62,757 bases of DNA from JAVJRN01 sp047635055 (GCA_047635055.1 JBLIIJ010000011.1:1-62757), one strand, 5' to 3'. Counted from the stretch's first letter, positions 1 through 8,338 are shown. A program made the numbers and translations. Notes: a model not told the origin generated them from the sequence alone.

Positions 1-2061
1 CGTGTGTTTTCGGAAAGTAAGATTCTATTTTCCAATGCCACTTTTCTCGCATCTTTTGACTTTCCGATTATTCAAGGTGATGGACCTGAAGCGCTCCAAC
101 AAAAAAACAAGGTTTTCTTGACAAAGAGAATCGCTGAAAAGTATTTCGGAACTTCAAACGCCATTGGTAGAACATTATCTTATAGCGATGATATGACACT
201 TGAAGTAGCTGGAGTATTAGCTGACATTCCCTATCATACCAATGTATACTTTGATATGATCGTGTCCTACCCTACTATCAGAAACCTTTATCCAGGGTGG
301 TTATCTAATTGGGGAGCCACTTGGGAAACGACTGCCTATCTAGTAAAAAAACCAGAAACCTCTGGTTCGGATATAGAAAAGCAGATGAAGCGCATAACCA
401 AAGCACATATGGGACAAGATAAATGGGACAAGTCTTCCTTTCATTTGCAACCATTAAGTGATGTCCATACCAATTCCACCTATGCCGATGCTCCTGGCTA
501 TGTGCCTCCAAAAGAAGCTTTATGGGGCTCAGTGTTTACCGTTATTCTCATTCTAATTGTCTCAATATTAAATTTCGTGAACCTTTCCACAAGCCAGGTT
601 ATTAAAAGATCCAAAGAAGTTGGCATAAGAAAAACACTTGGCGGCAATAGAGCTAATATTAGTATTCAGTTTCTACTCGAAACGTTTTTCATTGTGTTTT
701 TTGCATGCTTACTCGGACTTACTCTCGGCCAAGTGTTGATGAATTTACTCAACGAAGTTGTAAGCCCTTTTCCATTCAGAGTAGAGTATGACATGACAGT
801 GGTCATTTTCGCTATTGGGCTCATATTGGTCATTACCTTTTTGGCGGGACTCTACCCATCTTTGATACTTACCCGATTTAGCCCAGTAGCGTCGATTAGG
901 AATCAAATGAACTTGACTGGTGCACAGTCTTGGTTTTCCTTGAGAAAAACATTGACGGTGATGCAGTTTACCGTGGCTAATTTATTGATTGCCATTACCA
1001 TTATCGCTGCGAGCCAAATGAATTATATCAAATCAAAAGATTTAGGATTCGATGATAATAATGTGCTATTGATGCATTTCACGGATAACACTTCTGAACC
1101 CATCGATGTGATCAAAACTGAGTTGGCGAATCTCAATTTCGTGGAAAGTATTACAAGATGTCAAGGCCCTCCTCAAACTGGTGTCAGCTGGAACGCAAGC
1201 TATAACCTACTTGGCCAACCGTCAGACGAGTCATTAAAAACCAATATGCGTTTTGTTGACGCCAACTACATCAACACTTATAAAATTGCGCTTTTAGCTG
1301 GTCGAAATTATGAGGACATCCAATATCCAGACAGTACGCAAAAACTTGTTGTCAATGAAGAATTCATAGCACGACTTGGACTTAGGCCAGAGGACGCCAT
1401 CAATAGAACAATTGCCTATAATGGAAATCTGAAAGGTACAATAATTGGTGTCATTAAGAATTTTCACCTTGATAAATTAAGCCGTGCGATTCGTCCAACC
1501 ATGTTATCATACAGACCTGGAGAGATGAACGACCTCAATCTAAAACTTAGCAGCGATAAACTTCCTGAATACCTGCCAGCACTGAAAGCAGTTTTTGATA
1601 AATACGACCAAGAAGGTTTTTTCGAACCCGTTTTCTTAAAAGACAGAATATTGGATAGCTATATGTACGAAAACACCATCCATACCACCTTCTACGTCTT
1701 TGCTTTTTTGGCTATCGCTATAGGCATTATGGGACTGTATGGCTTGGTTAGCTTTATGATTGAAAAAAATAAAAAACCAATCAGTATAAGAAAAATTTTC
1801 GGTGCTAGCACCCAGTGGATATTGATATGGATGTCAAAAATGTATATCATACTTATATTCATTTCTTTCCTTATTGCCCTACCGATCAGCTATTGGATGG
1901 CTCAACAATGGCTCAATAATTTTCATTACAATATCGAAATTAGTGTTAGTCATTATGTCATCAATCTGTTAATTATTCTATCAACTTCGGCAGTTACTGT
2001 TGGTTATAAATCATTTAAGGCTGCTAATGCCAATCCAGTAGATTCACTTCGATACGAATAA
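1..2061 (+). CDS. ABC transporter permease, MacB/FtsX type (5' truncated by window edge)
   Basis: The reading frame is open from the first base, so the gene begins outside the window; about 686 residues are visible. Related Bacteroidota permeases are near 790-800 residues, so roughly 100 residues, including the first membrane segment, are probably missing. A periplasmic MacB-like domain comes first. An FtsX block follows with a membrane segment near residue 180 and the motif KEVGIRKTLGG. A second periplasmic domain and a second FtsX block with ISIRKIFGAS and two or three C-terminal membrane helices complete it. Such proteins pair with an ATPase to move lipoproteins, peptides or drugs across the envelope or to transmit mechanical signals; the substrate cannot be read here. 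Confidence 0.93.
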   Translation, partial: RVFSESKILFSNATFLASFDFPIIQGDGPEALQQKNKVFLTKRIAEKYFGTSNAIGRTLSYSDDMTLEVAGVLADIPYHTNVYFDMIVSYPTIRNLYPGWLSNWGATWETTAYLVKKPETSGSDIEKQMKRITKAHMGQDKWDKSSFHLQPLSDVHTNSTYADAPGYVPPKEALWGSVFTVILILIVSILNFVNLSTSQVIKRSKEVGIRKTLGGNRANISIQFLLETFFIVFFACLLGLTLGQVLMNLLNEVVSPFPFRVEYDMTVVIFAIGLILVITFLAGLYPSLILTRFSPVASIRNQMNLTGAQSWFSLRKTLTVMQFTVANLLIAITIIAASQMNYIKSKDLGFDDNNVLLMHFTDNTSEPIDVIKTELANLNFVESITRCQGPPQTGVSWNASYNLLGQPSDESLKTNMRFVDANYINTYKIALLAGRNYEDIQYPDSTQKLVVNEEFIARLGLRPEDAINRTIAYNGNLKGTIIGVIKNFHLDKLSRAIRPTMLSYRPGEMNDLNLKLSSDKLPEYLPALKAVFDKYDQEGFFEPVFLKDRILDSYMYENTIHTTFYVFAFLAIAIGIMGLYGLVSFMIEKNKKPISIRKIFGASTQWILIWMSKMYIILIFISFLIALPISYWMAQQWLNNFHYNIEISVSHYVINLLIILSTSAVTVGYKSFKAANANPVDSLRYE

Positions 2062-2191
2062 ATGTGACTGGACTTGTTTATACTTTTCTGCCTTCTGCAA
2101 TTCTAATTGTCCAGCACAGTTACGATCATGTATATACTCATCTTGAAAGCTCACAGCATAATCACATGAGCCCTTTTTAAAAAGACATAGT

Positions 2192-2230
2192 GACCAAAGT
2201 GTGAATTATTCATCGCTGATTTGGTCTTTT
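2192..2230 (+). terminator. Candidate terminator downstream of the permease
   Basis: The arms GACCAAA (2192-2198) and TTTGGTC (2220-2226) pair perfectly and are followed by a short T tract. The 21-nt loop contains its own small TGAA/TTCA stem. It lies 130 bp past the permease stop and would end that transcript. The short T tract and wide loop keep confidence moderate. Confidence 0.4.
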
Positions 2231-2481
2231 GAATTAAACATTGAGCCTAACAAGACATCATAAAGCACTTAGATGAAAAGGCCATTAATCAAGTTAAGTC
2301 AGTGATTCCACCCAGAATTCAGTTTCTCCATTTTACTTCATTACTTTAATATTCAGGTTCGTCCTAGATTAATACCTACTCACCGATTATGCTATAACCT
2401 TACTCTTTTCTTTTCGAATATATAGGTAGTTTTATAGAAGCAAAGGACAATAAATAGACAAAACTTTACAACCAGCAAACG

Positions 2482-2616
2482 ATGAACAAGGTAAAAAAAC
2501 AAGATCACGCGAAAAATTTAGCTAACATTTTGCACTACGCTTTTGACGATTTGTTTGAGAGCATTTGGAAATTTGTGATGCGTAGACAAAATAGATTTAG
2601 ACATTTTGAACACTAA
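2482..2616 (+). CDS. Possible small protein, 44 aa
   Basis: An ATG-started frame of 44 codons ends in TAA 40 bp before a perfect hairpin terminator, which gives it the outline of a small gene. The product is basic, rich in aromatic and charged residues (start MNKVKKQDHA, end RFRHFEH), with a central amphipathic segment and no signal peptide. A partial promoter element, TAGTTTTA, lies at 2427-2434. I recognise no family. The frame could be chance in a 650-bp intergenic region. Confidence 0.3.
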   Translation: MNKVKKQDHAKNLANILHYAFDDLFESIWKFVMRRQNRFRHFEH

Positions 2617-2655
2617 TAACTGAATATTAATAAGCACCATTAGTATAAAATCATA

Positions 2656-2693
2656 GAAACAAAGAAAGCGACTTATGTCGCTTTCTTTGTTTC
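2656..2693. terminator. Strong bidirectional hairpin terminator
   Basis: Arms at 2656-2672 and 2677-2693 form a perfect 17-bp stem around the loop TTAT. One arm is rich in A and the other in T, so the U-rich part of the transcript is inside the stem on either strand. It sits 18 bp past the stop of the minus-strand gene at 2711 and also faces plus-strand transcription from the left. Confidence 0.8.
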
Positions 2694-2710
2694 CTCTTAA
2701 GTCTATTCTT

Positions 2711-3166
2711 TTAACTAATAACCAAAGACTTACCGGCAACCATTACCGCATATTCTTTCAACGCCTCAAACTCTTCTGCCTTTAAAATCGAGAGCGACTC
2801 TTTCGCCTCAGATGGTACAGTCAGTCCTTTACTTTCCCACCATTCGTCAGCCATCCTTTTGGCCTCTAACTCATTGATATCAAACAAATGCAAATGAGCA
2901 TCGGATATTATCCAAGGTTTATCTTCGGCACTGTATTTTTTAAATATCATACCACGAATAGTTGTCGCAGTTTTATCCCCTGACTTAAAATGAGCCTCTG
3001 TGTAGGTCATAGTATCAGGTTCTGTCATCTTGTTGTCCCAGAATTTTTTTGATCTGATTACATCTGCCGTGGTGATCAAATATGCAGATTCCTTGTCCAA
3101 GGGCATATTCGATAATTGACAATTCGCTTTGAATGATTTTTTCTTGCTCTTTAAGAAACTGAACAT
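2711..3166 (-). CDS. Hypothetical protein, 151 aa
   Basis: I do not recognise this protein. It starts at an ATG with a lysine-rich stretch (SFLKSKKKS) and has no clear signal peptide or membrane segment. The body is mixed alpha/beta with the run ISDAHLHLFDINE near residue 90 and an acidic helical C-terminal half (WWESKGL, ILKAEEFEALKEYA). A soluble cytoplasmic protein is the likeliest reading. The 105-bp gap from the response regulator shows no terminator, so it could be cotranscribed with the two-component genes or stand alone. A strong terminator follows it. Confidence 0.75.
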   Translation of the reverse strand: MFSFLKSKKKSFKANCQLSNMPLDKESAYLITTADVIRSKKFWDNKMTEPDTMTYTEAHFKSGDKTATTIRGMIFKKYSAEDKPWIISDAHLHLFDINELEAKRMADEWWESKGLTVPSEAKESLSILKAEEFEALKEYAVMVAGKSLVIS

Positions 3167-3271
3167 GTTATTTGTTGATTTTTTTGACCCTAATAGGTTT
3201 ACTCCATAGCGTAATAAAGGTTACCTAAATAATTAATTTATCCTCAGATGACCTCTCTTGATAGCTCAGGG

Positions 3272-4033
3272 TCAAAGATCCATCCATCGTTTAAACGTAC
3301 TTACTCTATCACGACTCACGATGACTTCAAAGCCAATCGATGGTTTGAGTTTTAGCAATAGACGACTATTGAAATACGTATGAATCTCTTGTATAGATTG
3401 TAGCGAAATAATCAACTTTCGATTTACTCTAAAAAACTGAAGCGGACTTACAGCGGATTCTAATTGATCCAAGGAAGAGTCTAGCGGCCAACGATTCCCA
3501 TCAATCGTGGACATGTAGGTCATCCCGTCATGAAAGAAGAAATAGGCAACATCTTCAATATTCACAGTTTTAAACTGCTCCCCTATTTTAACTAAAAATC
3601 TTTTTTTAAAATCTCCAGAGATGATTCGTTCCAAACCTGTTATTTCTTGCTCACCAAGGCTCGGGGTGGCTGTACTAATTTGACTCGAAAGTTTCGCTAC
3701 TGCTCTTTCTAAATTTTCCCTGGCGATTGGTTTAAGCAAGTAGTCAATACTATTAAATCGAAATGCCTTCACAGCATATTCGTCATAAGCCGTAGTGAAT
3801 ATGATGGGACAAGACAACTTTAGGTCATGGAGAATGTCAAAACCAGTTCCGTCATTCAACTGAATATCCATAAAAATAACATCCGGAAGAGACTCGTCTC
3901 TAAGCCATTGCTTGGCATCACTCACGGAATCACAAACCCCAACGATATTGATGTCTTCCTTGAGATGAAGCAGCTGACTTTGTAGCCGCTCAGCGCTTAA
4001 CCTTTCATCTTCAACTATTAAGGCTGTTATCAT
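3272..4033 (-). CDS. LytTR-family response regulator
   Basis: The 253-residue protein has an N-terminal receiver domain (about 1-120) with acidic residues at 9-10, the phosphoacceptor Asp56 in FMDIQ, and the conserved Lys in YLLKPI. The C-terminal domain, from about residue 145, is of the LytTR DNA-binding type. It overlaps the kinase gene by 4 bp (ATGA), so the two are translationally coupled. The partner is the LytS-like kinase upstream. Likely targets include its own operon, because LytTR-like direct repeats lie before the first gene of the operon (5558-5607). The physiological signal is unknown. Confidence 0.95.
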   Translation of the reverse strand: MITALIVEDERLSAERLQSQLLHLKEDINIVGVCDSVSDAKQWLRDESLPDVIFMDIQLNDGTGFDILHDLKLSCPIIFTTAYDEYAVKAFRFNSIDYLLKPIARENLERAVAKLSSQISTATPSLGEQEITGLERIISGDFKKRFLVKIGEQFKTVNIEDVAYFFFHDGMTYMSTIDGNRWPLDSSLDQLESAVSPLQFFRVNRKLIISLQSIQEIHTYFNSRLLLKLKPSIGFEVIVSRDRVSTFKRWMDL

Positions 4034-5073
4034 GCAAATTTTAATATTGAAAGTACAGGAATTTTGACAGTGAAAAACTCTTCATCATCGACGATGATCA
4101 CATTTTTATCTGACTGAAGTTCATATTGATTTCGAATATTCTCAAGACCTACCTTGGTGGATTGAACCGGGGTACCCTTTTTTCTCACTATATTTTTTAC
4201 AACGAGATATTCGTTTTCAACAAATATTTCAATTAGCAATGGTTGGGTTTTAGAAAAGTTATTGTGTTTGACAGCATTTTCCACAAGCATTTGTAATGAC
4301 AAGGTTGGTAAAAAATGCTGATAATAGGCTTCATCAATATTCAGTTCAAGGTTTAAACTATTTTCATGCCTTGTTTTCAGGAGGTACATATATACATCGA
4401 GCATCTCCATTTCTCGCTCAACACTACTCATAGACTCTTCTCTTTTCTCAAGTATATACCTATACATCGAAGATAACTTGGCTAGAAATAAGGCCGCTCT
4501 TTCGGGGTTAGTATCAATCAACGACTGAAGAACACTAAAACTATTGAAAAGAAAATGTGGGTTGATTTGATTCTTTAGATTCTGATATTGACTTTGCAGT
4601 AACTCTTTTTGTACCAAAGCTTTATCCTTCTCAAGTTGCTTGTTTTGAATAGCGTTTTGCTTTATAATTCTCGCGGAAATTATTAGCCAACCAAAAATAC
4701 TCCCTTGCGCAGTTTCTTTGAATAAAGTCCCAGTCTCTATCGGGCAATCTAAAAAAGGTTTGATCACTTGCTCTGAATACAAGCTTGCGCAAAAAACTGC
4801 TGGCACCATATAAAGACTCAATAAGAAAACAGCCTTGACTAAGTCTTTTGAATTACTATAATTCAACTCTTTCTTCTCTAGAAAGCTAAATACCCTATCG
4901 AAACCTTCCCATATTAACACCACTACTAACGGTGTGTAAAATAACATAGCAAAATCGACAGGCTCACTGCTAAAGAAAACAGCAATACTTTCAGAGTGAC
5001 TCAGATGTATAAATCCATAGATCAAGAAACCTGAGCCCAGTCTAAAACTATATTTCTTTAAAAATTTCTTCAC
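4030..5073 (-). CDS. LytS-like sensor histidine kinase
   Basis: The 347-residue protein has about four hydrophobic segments in its first 140 residues, a coiled-coil linker (about 140-168), the His_kinase motif NQINPHFLFNSF with phosphoacceptor His173, and an ATPase N-box with Asn266 in LVENAVKHN. No extracytoplasmic sensor domain is visible, so sensing is probably through the membrane region. The start is GTG at 5073, because a stop codon lies two codons upstream in frame. It phosphorylates the LytTR regulator that overlaps its stop codon. A small secreted protein is encoded 20 bp upstream in the same direction and may feed the signal. Confidence 0.94.
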   Translation of the reverse strand: MKKFLKKYSFRLGSGFLIYGFIHLSHSESIAVFFSSEPVDFAMLFYTPLVVVLIWEGFDRVFSFLEKKELNYSNSKDLVKAVFLLSLYMVPAVFCASLYSEQVIKPFLDCPIETGTLFKETAQGSIFGWLIISARIIKQNAIQNKQLEKDKALVQKELLQSQYQNLKNQINPHFLFNSFSVLQSLIDTNPERAALFLAKLSSMYRYILEKREESMSSVEREMEMLDVYMYLLKTRHENSLNLELNIDEAYYQHFLPTLSLQMLVENAVKHNNFSKTQPLLIEIFVENEYLVVKNIVRKKGTPVQSTKVGLENIRNQYELQSDKNVIIVDDEEFFTVKIPVLSILKFA

Positions 5074-5093
5074 AAGTCAAAAGCTAATATAAT

Positions 5094-5498
5094 TTATTGA
5101 TTATTTACAATTAGCTTAGATTCTTTAGTCACTTTTAAAGCGACCATTGTTGAGGTCAAATATCTTTTAAATTGGCCGGATCCTTTTATAATTAAGTTGT
5201 AATCACCATTTGGCATTTCTGAAGTGTCAAGCGTAAGAATAAATTGATCGCGGGTTTCGGTAGCAGTAATTTCATATTTCAATCCAACCACATTTTGAAT
5301 CTTAGGTACTGCGAATTTTGTGCGACGTTCCTCTTTTGAACGCAAAATTTCTATAGGTATAGAAATTAACTGGTCGCTATCTACAAAAATAGAATTTTGA
5401 GCGGCAGCAATTTTTGCCCCTTTATTTAAAGGGTAATCCTGAGCAAGAATGGTAAAAAAACCAAAAAATAGCGCGATATAAAAATAGAATCTGTTCAT
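5094..5498 (-). CDS. Small exported hypothetical protein, first gene of the LytTR operon
   Basis: The 134-residue product begins with a signal peptide (hydrophobic residues 4-18, probable cleavage after FFTILA before Gln20). The mature part of about 115 residues is rich in predicted beta strands and ends in a short polar tail. It has no lipobox and no T9SS-like C-terminal domain that I can see. It lies 20 bp before the sensor kinase with no terminator between, so all three genes probably form one operon. A role as a signal or accessory factor is inference. I recognise no family. Confidence 0.8.
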   Translation of the reverse strand: MNRFYFYIALFFGFFTILAQDYPLNKGAKIAAAQNSIFVDSDQLISIPIEILRSKEERRTKFAVPKIQNVVGLKYEITATETRDQFILTLDTSEMPNGDYNLIIKGSGQFKRYLTSTMVALKVTKESKLIVNNQ

Positions 5499-5521
5499 AA
5501 TAGTATTATTTTTAAGTGAAT

Positions 5522-5607
5522 CAACGCTATTTTCACGGTCGCTACTCTTGACATTTTTTGAATCGTCGAATTATGTAGTTGAATCGTTAGGTTTGCTTTT
5601 GAACCGT
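5522..5607 (-). promoter_or_regulatory. Candidate LytTR operator: three direct repeats upstream of a -7-like box
   Basis: Read on the minus strand, ACGGTTCAA (5607-5599), ACGATTCAA (5587-5579) and ACGATTCAA (5566-5558) recur with starts 20 and 21 bp apart, about two helical turns. LytTR regulators are known to bind 9-bp imperfect direct repeats with this period and a GTT core. A -7-like element, TAGCGTTG (one mismatch to TAnnTTTG), lies at 5529-5522. The nearest repeat ends just upstream of where the -33 box should be, as expected for an activator. The site could also serve the divergent gene at 5652. Confidence 0.55.
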
Positions 5608-5651
5608 ATCGGACTAATGCTCGGATTCAAGCTTTTAACTAAAAACTCCTT

Positions 5652-6194
5652 ATGAAATATATAGCTATACTTTTTTTTTCAACCTGTTGCCTCTTTGAAT
5701 CAAATGGGCAAGTAGGCAAAGACTTTCCCGATTTGGAAGGAGAAAGCCTTAAACATCAAGAAGTACTATTACCACAAAGTACACTTGGCAAATACACATT
5801 AATAGGAATGGCTTATTCAAAGAGGGCTGAAAAATATTTGAAATCATGGTTCAATCCAACTTACAATCTCTTCCTTTTAAAACCAGAGAAACAATCATTA
5901 TTCGATATTAGCTATGATTTGAATGTGTATTTCATTCCTATGTTTAGCGGGGCTAAAAGAGCTGCTTATAAAAAAGTAATGGCGAAATTCGAAAAAGAAG
6001 TTGATAAAAAGCTGTATCCATATATCCTGTTCTATAGTGGTAGCATAAAAGATTATAAAAGCAAATTGGACTTTGATGGAAAAGATGTTCCCTATTTTTA
6101 TGTGTTAGATGAAAATGGAAAAATAGTCTACAATACTTCGGGAATGTATACCACTTCGAAAATGCAAGAAATAGTAGACCGACTACCCTTCTAA
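5652..6194 (+). CDS. Exported thioredoxin-fold protein without a CxxC motif
   Basis: The 180-residue protein starts with a signal peptide (cleavage near SNGQ). The N-terminal part of the mature chain, GKDFPDLEGESL, resembles the start of AhpC/TSA and TlpA-like domains. The C-terminal stretch YFYVLDENGKIVYNTSG matches the last strands of that fold. The CxxC site expected near residues 50-60 is absent; the only two cysteines are in the signal peptide. A non-redox role such as binding or assembly is therefore likely. The layout recalls Atp10-like proteins, but I cannot establish that. The gene lies 3 bp before murI. Confidence 0.75.
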   Translation: MKYIAILFFSTCCLFESNGQVGKDFPDLEGESLKHQEVLLPQSTLGKYTLIGMAYSKRAEKYLKSWFNPTYNLFLLKPEKQSLFDISYDLNVYFIPMFSGAKRAAYKKVMAKFEKEVDKKLYPYILFYSGSIKDYKSKLDFDGKDVPYFYVLDENGKIVYNTSGMYTTSKMQEIVDRLPF

Positions 6195-6197
6195 TAT

Positions 6198-7019
6198 ATG
6201 GCAATGGCCCCAATCGGCGTTTTTGATTCTGGATATGGCGGACTGACTGTTTTAAAATCCTTAAAAGATAAATTACCTCTTCACGACTTCCTATACTTAG
6301 GTGACAATGCCCGCACGCCGTATGGTTCGAGATCATTCCAAACAATCTACGAGTACACCCTTGAAGCCGTCAAGTTTTTATTTAACCAAGGATGCCACCT
6401 CGTCGTTTTAGCTTGCAATACTGCTTCTGCTAAGGCTTTAAGAACAATCCAGCAAAATGATTTACCAAAAATTGCCCCTAATAAAAGGGTGTTGGGAGTT
6501 ATTCGGCCAACAGCTGAAATCATTGGACAAATAACTAAATCTGGGCAAGTTGGAATATTAGGAACGCTCGGCACTGTAAAATCGGACTCCTACGTTATTG
6601 AAATAAAAAAACAGGATGCTTCAATCAAGGTATACCAACAAGCATGTCCATTGTGGGTGCCATTAGTTGAAGCAGGGGAGATTGATGGCAAAGGGTGTAA
6701 CTATTATGTGAAAAAATACTTGGATGAATTACTCACTAAGAGTGATGAAATCGACACTATTTTGCTTGCCTGCACGCATTATCCTCTTTTAAATGGATTG
6801 ATAAGAAAGCACACGCCAGAAAGAATCAATATTCTTAGCCAAGGACCCATCATAGCAACCAGTCTTGAGGAATATTTAATTCGCCATCCGGAAATAGAAA
6901 AAAAATGCTCAAAATCATCACAAATTAATTTCTTGACTACTGATGATCCAAGTATATTTGACCATCAAGCCGTCCAGTTTTTTGACAAAAATATTTCCTC
7001 CCAACAAGTACATTTTTAA
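6198..7019 (+). CDS. murI: Glutamate racemase
   Basis: Glutamate racemase interconverts L- and D-glutamate and supplies D-Glu for peptidoglycan precursors in the cytoplasm. The 273-residue protein matches the family length. It shows the N-terminal GVFDSGYGGLTV motif and the two catalytic cysteines: Cys73 in VLACNTASA and Cys192 in LLACTHYPLL. The ATG at 6198 puts the conserved motif five residues in. It starts 3 bp after the thioredoxin-fold gene and ends 5 bp before a GNAT gene, so the three probably share a transcript. Confidence 0.98.
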   Translation: MAMAPIGVFDSGYGGLTVLKSLKDKLPLHDFLYLGDNARTPYGSRSFQTIYEYTLEAVKFLFNQGCHLVVLACNTASAKALRTIQQNDLPKIAPNKRVLGVIRPTAEIIGQITKSGQVGILGTLGTVKSDSYVIEIKKQDASIKVYQQACPLWVPLVEAGEIDGKGCNYYVKKYLDELLTKSDEIDTILLACTHYPLLNGLIRKHTPERINILSQGPIIATSLEEYLIRHPEIEKKCSKSSQINFLTTDDPSIFDHQAVQFFDKNISSQQVHF

Positions 7020-7024
7020 ACTAT

Positions 7025-7483
7025 ATGCACATTCGTATTAACCGACTTACTCACAACGAAAAAGTACCTATGGAATTGCTTTTACAAGCAGATCCGTCGG
7101 AAGATATGATCAACAAATATTTGCCGGAAAGCGACGTATATGTGGCTAAGGTTGGGGACGATATCACTGGAGTTTTTGTACTGATGTCTATTTCTGAAGA
7201 TGAAATGGAACTTAAAAATATCTCCGTTGATAAGAAATATCAGCGAAATGGAATTGGCAAAGAAATGATCAAGTACGCTATAAGAATTACTAAAATGGAA
7301 GGTTTCCTTTTTTTAATCGCCAAAACAGCAGACAATAGTAAAGGACAACATCAATTTTACCAGCGCTTAAAATTTGAAGAGTACTTTAGAGTCAAAGGAC
7401 ATTTCATTAAGTACTACGACAAACCAGTAATTGAAGACGGTGTAGAAGCTGTAGATCTGATTGCCTTCAGACGGCCAATTTAA
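7025..7483 (+). CDS. GNAT-family N-acetyltransferase
   Basis: The 152-residue protein carries the acetyl-CoA-binding core of the GNAT fold: strand ELKNISVDKKYQ followed by the pyrophosphate loop QRNGIGKEM near residues 74-82. A Tyr-containing segment (FYQRLKFEEY) fills the usual position of the general acid. The substrate cannot be predicted; close relatives are usually uncharacterised. It follows murI by 5 bp and is probably cotranscribed, but a cell-wall role is not implied by its sequence. Confidence 0.88.
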   Translation: MHIRINRLTHNEKVPMELLLQADPSEDMINKYLPESDVYVAKVGDDITGVFVLMSISEDEMELKNISVDKKYQRNGIGKEMIKYAIRITKMEGFLFLIAKTADNSKGQHQFYQRLKFEEYFRVKGHFIKYYDKPVIEDGVEAVDLIAFRRPI

Positions 7484-7533
7484 TATTATCAAAAGGTGTA
7501 AAATATAATTCTAGCAGATAATGCTATTATATC

Positions 7534-7634
7534 CTGGTTTATTTTTTACCACGACACGCTCGTTTGAAATTTAATCTTTTGGATTCTTGAAGCGAGTTGA
7601 TTTTGTTCCATAGTTTTTATGAAAAATAAACCAG
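7534..7634. repeat. 13-bp perfect inverted repeat enclosing 75 bp
   Basis: Arms CTGGTTTATTTTT (7534-7546) and its exact complement (7622-7634) lie between the convergent ends of the GNAT and HAD genes. Weaker pairing (CTCG/CGAG) exists inside. The right arm is 20 bp past the HAD stop. It may act as a long-loop terminator for either strand or mark a very small mobile or decayed element. No flanking duplication is evident. Confidence 0.5.
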
Positions 7635-7654
7635 TCGAATCGCTCCATTACTTT

Positions 7655-8338
7655 TTAGGCTTTACTCTGAATTTGAAAATTTTCAACAATAAAGTTTTTA
7701 GCTTCATTTAAATCATTGAATACTTTGTCCGCCACTCGTTCTACCTGTCGTCTAACAGCAGGATGAGACTGCACTCCTATGCATGTTAGACCTGCGCTCT
7801 TAGCTGATTGGCTACCTGTGAGGGTATCTTCAAAGACCAAGAATTCGTCAGCCTTGAACCCCATCTCCGCTATTGCTTTCAGATAACTTTCAGGGTCAGG
7901 CTTACTATTAACAACATCATCGCGCGTAATGATTTGCTGAAAATACTTTCGCAATGGTACTTTTTTCAGAGTATCATCTAAGTCAATCCTTGGACTACCC
8001 GTCACTATGGCTAATGGCAAGCCCATATTATGAAAATAAGATATAGTCTCCAAAGCAAAAGGCATTAAAACCGGTTCATGACTTTTCATCCGCTTACGAG
8101 TAAGCATCTCCCCTTTCTTGAGAAGTTCCTTATCAGATATTGGCAGGTTATAAAGCGCGATAACATCTTTTACATTTTGCGTAGCTGGAACACCCGCACA
8201 ATGCTCATTGTAATAATCATAGGTCATCTGATGCCCATAATCCTTCAATATGATGTTCCAACTATTAAAATGGAAATGCTCAGAATCTATGAGCGTTCCA
8301 TCAAAATCAAACAGAATACATTTAATTATCTTCTTCAA
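7655..8338 (-). CDS. HAD-superfamily phosphatase, beta-phosphoglucomutase-like
   Basis: The 227-residue protein has all HAD motifs: Asp11 and Asp13 in DFDGTLIDSE, the Ser/Thr motif IVTGSP, the Lys in NSKPDPESY and the acidic pair in VFEDTLTG. A helical cap (about 16-90) classes it with beta-phosphoglucomutase and small-sugar-phosphate phosphatases; the substrate is unknown. The start is a TTG at 8338, since the next ATG would delete the catalytic motif. This TTG overlaps the TGA of lysS, so translation is probably coupled to the upstream gene. Confidence 0.92.
   Translation of the reverse strand: MKKIIKCILFDFDGTLIDSEHFHFNSWNIILKDYGHQMTYDYYNEHCAGVPATQNVKDVIALYNLPISDKELLKKGEMLTRKRMKSHEPVLMPFALETISYFHNMGLPLAIVTGSPRIDLDDTLKKVPLRKYFQQIITRDDVVNSKPDPESYLKAIAEMGFKADEFLVFEDTLTGSQSAKSAGLTCIGVQSHPAVRRQVERVADKVFNDLNEAKNFIVENFQIQSKA

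Larger units (their letters stand above)
2062..2710. other. Intergenic region between two convergent genes
   Basis: This stretch of about 650 bp lies between the permease stop and the 3' end of a minus-strand gene. It holds a weak stem just after the permease stop (arms at 2064-2073 and 2109-2117, one bulge), a terminator-like hairpin at 2192-2230, a possible 44-codon ORF at 2482-2616 and a strong bidirectional terminator at 2656-2693. I see no tRNA or known RNA family in the rest. Confidence 0.6.

Noticed and set aside
2518..2739. Minus-strand ORF of 73 codons across the 2656-2693 terminator
   Set aside because: It reads through a perfect hairpin terminator and overlaps the 3' end of the gene at 2711; the composition is not protein-like.
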